Program-made: the position numbers and the translations under genes
The notes under the pieces: generated by a model
What the model was told of the DNA's origin: nothing
Databases searched by the model: none
The model's input: only the letters and a program-made list of their open reading frames with translations
NCBI GenBank assembly: GCA_046726235.1
Contig: JBKPAD010000001.1
Coordinates: forward strand, 248,001 to 312,000
DNA length: 64,000 bases
Source of the DNA: Nitricoxidireducens sp046726235
Lineage (GTDB): Bacteria > Pseudomonadota > Gammaproteobacteria > Burkholderiales > Rhodocyclaceae
Direction of reading: 5' to 3'
Part shown: one piece after another, positions 60,672 to 64,000 of the stretch
How positions within the stretch are numbered: position 1 is the first letter of the stretch
Layout: each line of letters opens with the position of its first letter

Positions 60672-61172
60672 ATGAGCAACGTCACCCTCGCCGGCAATCC
60701 CATCGAAGTCGCCGGCAGCCTGCCGCAGAAGGGCCAGCGCGCACCCGCCTTCACGCTTGTCGCTGCCGACCTCGCCGATGTGCCGCTGTCGAAGTTCGCG
60801 GGCAAGCGAAAGATCCTCAACATCTTCCCCAGCATCGACACGCCCACCTGCGCGATGTCGGTGCGCCGCTTCAATGCGGCGGCGAGCGCCAGGCCGAACG
60901 CCGTCGTGCTCTGCATCTCGGCCGACCTGCCGTTCGCGCAGAAGCGCTTCTGCGGCGCCGAGGGGCTGGACAACGTCGTCACGCTGTCGACGCTGCGCGG
61001 CCGAGAATTCCTCGAGGCCTACGGTGTCGCGATCAAGACCGGTCCGCTCGCGGGCCTCGCCGCGCGCGCCGTCGTCGTCCTCGACGAGAACGACGACGTG
61101 CTGCACAGCCAGATGGTGCCCGAGATCAAGCAGGAGCCCGACTACGACGCGGCGCTCGCCGCGCTCGGCTAG
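60672..61172 (+). CDS. tpx: Thiol peroxidase Tpx
   Basis: A 166-residue atypical 2-Cys peroxiredoxin. The peroxidatic Cys lies in FPSIDTPTCAMSVRRFN (Cys near 60) and the resolving Cys in AQKRFCGAEGLDNV (near 94), the Tpx spacing. It reduces H2O2 and alkyl hydroperoxides with thioredoxin. Last gene of the peroxide cluster; its stop overlaps the DUF924 stop in a CTAG. Confidence 0.95.
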   Translation: MSNVTLAGNPIEVAGSLPQKGQRAPAFTLVAADLADVPLSKFAGKRKILNIFPSIDTPTCAMSVRRFNAAASARPNAVVLCISADLPFAQKRFCGAEGLDNVVTLSTLRGREFLEAYGVAIKTGPLAGLAARAVVVLDENDDVLHSQMVPEIKQEPDYDAALAALG

Positions 61173-61753
61173 AAGCCCGAACCGGGCTGGGCGAGGAACG
61201 CGAGTTCCTCGGGCGTCGACGCGCGCCCGAGCACGGCGTTGCGATGGGGAAAGCGGCCGAAGCGCTCGATGATCTCGCGATGGCGCACGGCGTAGTCGTA
61301 GGCCGACTCGAAGGCGGGTTGCTGCGCCTCGCGCCGCAGCCCGGCGAACAGCGCCACCGAGCGCTCCTGGTCGATCAGCGACTCGCTGTGCTCGAAGGGC
61401 ATGAAGACGAACCAGCGCCTGATCGGCGGCAGGTTCTTGTCGCGGCCGCTGGCGACCATGTCGTGCGCGATCGCCAGCGCACGCGCATCGCCGGCGAAGG
61501 CACGCGCCGTGTCACGGAAGAGGTTGCGCGTGAACTGGTCGAGCAGCAGGATCAACGCGAGGCCGCCGTCGGCGGTCGCTCCCCAATCGACGAAGCCGCC
61601 GGCCAGCGCGCTCTCGACCGCGTCGCCGAAACGCGCGCGGATCGAATCGTCGAAGCTTGCATCCTTGCGGAACCACTCGACGCGAAAGCGATCATGGCCG
61701 GGATCACCTTCCGGCAGGAACCAGAAGTCGAGGACGTCAGCAGCCGTGGTCAT
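61169..61753 (-). CDS. DUF924-family protein
   Basis: A 194-residue helical protein with the DUF924 pattern: VLDFWFLPEGDPGHDRFRVE, LILLLDQFTRNLFRDTARAF, RRWFVFMPFEHSES, and RFGRFPHRNAVLGR. The TPR-like fold has no known activity. It starts 1 base after the toxin gene stop side and is convergent with tpx. Confidence 0.9.
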   Translation of the reverse strand: MTTAADVLDFWFLPEGDPGHDRFRVEWFRKDASFDDSIRARFGDAVESALAGGFVDWGATADGGLALILLLDQFTRNLFRDTARAFAGDARALAIAHDMVASGRDKNLPPIRRWFVFMPFEHSESLIDQERSVALFAGLRREAQQPAFESAYDYAVRHREIIERFGRFPHRNAVLGRASTPEELAFLAQPGSGF

Positions 61754-61754
61754 T

Positions 61755-62141
61755 TCAGCCGCGTGCCGTCATGTGCTGTCGCAGCCAGGCCGCGAATGCC
61801 GATTCGTCGAGCTCGCCTGCCGCGACGGCGAGCATCGTCGATACGCACTCGGCATCGTCAGCCGTCAGCGAATAGCCGTTCAATTCGACGAACAGTTCCG
61901 TACACACAAAAGCTGTGCGCTTGTTGCCGTCGATGAACGGGTGGTTACGGGCGATGCCAAAGCCGTAGGCAGCCGCGCAATCCGCGATGTCGGGGCTGCC
62001 GTAGACCGCTAGGTTAAGCGGGCGGGCGAGCGCCGATTCGAGCAGGCCGGCATCGCGAACGCCGGCTGAACCGCCGTGCTCCGCCAACTGGACCTCGTGG
62101 ACGGCCCATACAACGGCCTCCTCGATCCAGACGAAGCTCAC
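61755..62141 (-). CDS. Doc/Fic-type toxin
   Basis: A 128-residue death-on-curing protein. The Fic motif reads NHPFIDGNKRTA near residue 66, and the N-terminus has LAEHGGSAGVRDAGLLESAL as in Doc. Doc kinases inactivate EF-Tu by phosphorylation; the P1 motif has DANK where this has DGNK, so AMPylation is also possible. The GTG start overlaps the antitoxin stop (GTGA), typical of toxin-antitoxin coupling. Confidence 0.88.
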   Translation of the reverse strand: MSFVWIEEAVVWAVHEVQLAEHGGSAGVRDAGLLESALARPLNLAVYGSPDIADCAAAYGFGIARNHPFIDGNKRTAFVCTELFVELNGYSLTADDAECVSTMLAVAAGELDESAFAAWLRQHMTARG

Positions 62142-62365
62142 TTCGCCAGTTCGCGAAGGACGTTGCGCCGCCGCTTCATGATGCTCTCGGCGGCATTCAT
62201 CTGGTGTTCGAACTCGGGATCGTAGGCGGTCAGGCGGAAGCCCTCGGGTGACTCCGTGAGGTACATCGAGTCGCCCTTCTCGAGCTTGAGCGCGGCGAGC
62301 GCCTCCTTCGGCAGCACGACGCCGACGGAATTGCCGATCTGGGTGAGCTTGAGCGTGAAGTGCAT
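62138..62365 (-). CDS. AbrB/MazE-type antitoxin
   Basis: A 75-residue protein with a SpoVT-AbrB DNA-binding swapped-hairpin (LTQIGNSVGVVLPKEALAAL, LEKGDSMYLTE). The charged C-terminal tail is expected to bind the toxin. First gene of the pair; likely represses its own operon through the palindrome just upstream. Confidence 0.88.
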   Translation of the reverse strand: MHFTLKLTQIGNSVGVVLPKEALAALKLEKGDSMYLTESPEGFRLTAYDPEFEHQMNAAESIMKRRRNVLRELAK

Positions 62366-62381
62366 GATGACCTCGCGACGT

Positions 62382-62397
62382 TATTACAAGCGTAATA
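62382..62397. promoter_or_regulatory. Putative operator of the toxin-antitoxin operon
   Basis: TATTAC-AAGC-GTAATA is a perfect 6-bp-arm palindrome 16 bases before the antitoxin start, in the -10 area of a likely promoter. It fits AbrB-type autorepression. Confidence 0.55.
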
Positions 62398-62424
62398 CTA
62401 CGCCCGGCCGCCGGCCATCGCAAG

Positions 62425-64000
62425 CTACTTGGCGGCCCGCTTCTTGACGACCTTGGGCTTGGCGGCCTTGGCTGCCTTTGCCGGGGCGGCGTCGGCGGCC
62501 GGTTCCTTGGCGGCGGCCGTCTTCGCACCCGCCTTCGGCGCGCGCGGCTCGAACTCGAAGCCGACCTTGCCGTCGGCGCCGCGCGTGAGATACGCGGAGA
62601 ACTTGCGCCGCGTGCGCTGGGAGACGAAGCCCTTGAGCAGGCTGGTTTTGCCGGTCTCGAGCAGCTTTTTCATCTCGTCGCGGCCGACTTCCTGCTGCAG
62701 GATGACCTTGCCCGAGCGGAAGTCGCAGCTCTTCGCCGCGCCGACGGACTTTTCGCAGACGTAGGACATGCCGTGCTCGAACACGCGCGCCTGGCACTTC
62801 GGACAGGGGCCGAGCGTCTCCTGGCCGCTGAAATCGACTTCCTCCCCGTCGCCTTCCCCGCCCTGGCCGAAGTCGAACTCCGGCATGTGCTCGGCGTTGA
62901 GCTTGACGATGGCGGCGAAGGCGCGGCCCATCTTGCTGCGGAAGCCCTGAACCGGGCCGATGACGCGCTTGGTCAGCAGCTCCTCGATTTCCTCGGGTTC
63001 CCACTGGCGGCTGGCGACGACCTTCCACAGCTTGTAGTCGCAGCCCTGGCATTCGAAGCGCTTGTAGGTCTCGCGGATCGTGCCGCCGCACTTCGGGCAG
63101 GGCGCCTTCAGCGTCGAGAATGCCTCCTCGGGCAGTTCGCCATGCTTGATGCGGTCCACCATCACCTGCGTCTGCGTGACGATGTGGCTCATGAACTCGT
63201 CGCGCGGCAGTTGGCCGTGCTCCATTTCCTTGAGCTTGAATTCCCAGTGGCCGGTGAGTTCGGGCGAGCGGATCTCGTCGATGCCGAGCTTCTCGAGCGC
63301 GAACAGCAGCGAGAATGCCTTGGCCGTCGGCTGCAGTTCGCGGCCGTTGCGATGCACGTATTCCTCGGCGATCAGGCCTTCGATGGTGGCGGCGCGCGTG
63401 GCCGGCGTGCCGAGCCCGCGCTCGGACATCGCCTCGCGCAGCTCCTCGTCCTCGACCAGCTTGCCGGCGCCTTCCATGGCGGAGAGCAGCGTGGCTTCGT
63501 TGAAGCGCGCGGGCGGCTTGGTCTGGTTGTCCTTGACCTCGACGTCGTTGGCCCAGACGCGCTCCTTCTTCTCGAGCGGCGGCAGGTTCGGGCTCTCGCC
63601 GTCCTCCTGCGCTTCCTTGCCGTAGACGGCGAGCCAGCCGGCGGTGACCAGCACCTTGCCCTCGGTCTTGAAGGCTTCCTGCTCGACGCGGGTGATGCGC
63701 GTCGTCACGTTGTATTCGGCAGCCGGATAGAAGATGGCCAGGAAGCGCTTGGTGACGAGGTCGTAGATCTTCTGCTCGGGCTCCGACAGGTGCTTGGGCT
63801 GCGCGCCGGTCGGGATGATGGCGAAGTGGTCCGAGATCTTGGCGTTGTTGAAGATGCGCTTGTTCGGATGCACCCAGCCGTTCTTCAGCACGTTCTTGGC
63901 GAGGCCCTCGTAGCCGGTGCCTTCCATCGACTGCAGCGTGTCCTTGACCTGCTGCAGGTAGTCCTCCGGCAGGCAGCGCGAGTCGGTACGCGGATAGGTG
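62425..64000 (-). CDS. topB: DNA topoisomerase III, 3' part (continues past the window)
   Basis: This frame is open to the right edge. It shows 525 residues of a type IA topoisomerase, including the active-site segment TYPRTDSRCLPEDY at the very edge (Tyr codon at 63994-63996). RGLGTPATRAATIEGLI and two C-terminal zinc-type segments (CPKCGGTIRETYKRFECQGC; CPKCQARVFEHG) follow, then a Lys/Ala-rich tail. It decatenates DNA and acts with RecQ-type helicases. The N-terminal TOPRIM part lies outside. Confidence 0.93.
   Translation of the reverse strand, partial: TYPRTDSRCLPEDYLQQVKDTLQSMEGTGYEGLAKNVLKNGWVHPNKRIFNNAKISDHFAIIPTGAQPKHLSEPEQKIYDLVTKRFLAIFYPAAEYNVTTRITRVEQEAFKTEGKVLVTAGWLAVYGKEAQEDGESPNLPPLEKKERVWANDVEVKDNQTKPPARFNEATLLSAMEGAGKLVEDEELREAMSERGLGTPATRAATIEGLIAEEYVHRNGRELQPTAKAFSLLFALEKLGIDEIRSPELTGHWEFKLKEMEHGQLPRDEFMSHIVTQTQVMVDRIKHGELPEEAFSTLKAPCPKCGGTIRETYKRFECQGCDYKLWKVVASRQWEPEEIEELLTKRVIGPVQGFRSKMGRAFAAIVKLNAEHMPEFDFGQGGEGDGEEVDFSGQETLGPCPKCQARVFEHGMSYVCEKSVGAAKSCDFRSGKVILQQEVGRDEMKKLLETGKTSLLKGFVSQRTRRKFSAYLTRGADGKVGFEFEPRAPKAGAKTAAAKEPAADAAPAKAAKAAKPKVVKKRAAK

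Overview
The window is a high-GC chromosomal segment carrying the replication origin of a betaproteobacterium, most likely from or near the Rhodocyclaceae. This placement is inferred from gene content and order, not from a database search. The core is the classic origin block. On the minus strand run rpmH-rnpA-yidD-yidC-mnmE, and further left mnmG-rsmG-parA-parB and the complete atpIBEFHAGDC operon. On the plus strand run dnaA-dnaN-gyrB. Essential genes point away from about 36-38 kb on both sides. DnaA boxes flank dnaA, and two tandem parS sites lie between mnmG and livF. A branched-chain amino-acid ABC operon (livK-livH-livMG fusion-livF) and a TSUP permease sit inside the block, between mnmE and mnmG.

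Left arm (1-15.3 kb). A secreted hypothetical and a STAS protein are followed by an isolated nosD, a roughly 270-bp inverted-repeat element, and a HIT hydrolase with a PilZ-like protein. Then comes a DUF971-ubiE-Tim44-ubiJ-cytochrome run in which ubiB is not in the place where related genomes usually have it. A PAS protein with a transposase-type HTH lies convergent to that run. A TetR-controlled RND efflux operon (tetR, membrane fusion protein, permease, NodT outer-membrane factor) is next, with a clear palindromic operator upstream of tetR.

Right arm (41.6-64 kb). A bidirectional terminator closes gyrB. Next is a PhnD-like binding protein translationally coupled to a protein with CYTH-like motifs, divergent from a hybrid histidine kinase. 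After a YecA/SEC-C protein comes a tightly packed four-gene signalling operon: hybrid kinase with three receivers, CheR, CheB, and REC-PAS-GAF-PAS-GGDEF-EAL. An HPP-CBS membrane protein and an APH-like/AAA kinase follow.

The far right holds a peroxide-defence cluster of oxyR, rubrerythrin, rubredoxin, Dps, rubredoxin reductase and thiol peroxidase. A good OxyR half-operator starts inside the oxyR stop codon. The window ends with a DUF924 protein, a Doc-type toxin with an AbrB/MazE-type antitoxin, and a 3' part of topB that includes the active-site tyrosine. I saw no tRNA, rRNA, CRISPR array, prophage or intact insertion sequence. The most unusual items are the HTH-PAS protein with a palindrome over its own ribosome binding site, the PhnD/CYTH-like/kinase locus without a transporter, the CheR/CheB module without a canonical receptor, and the structured repeat after nosD.
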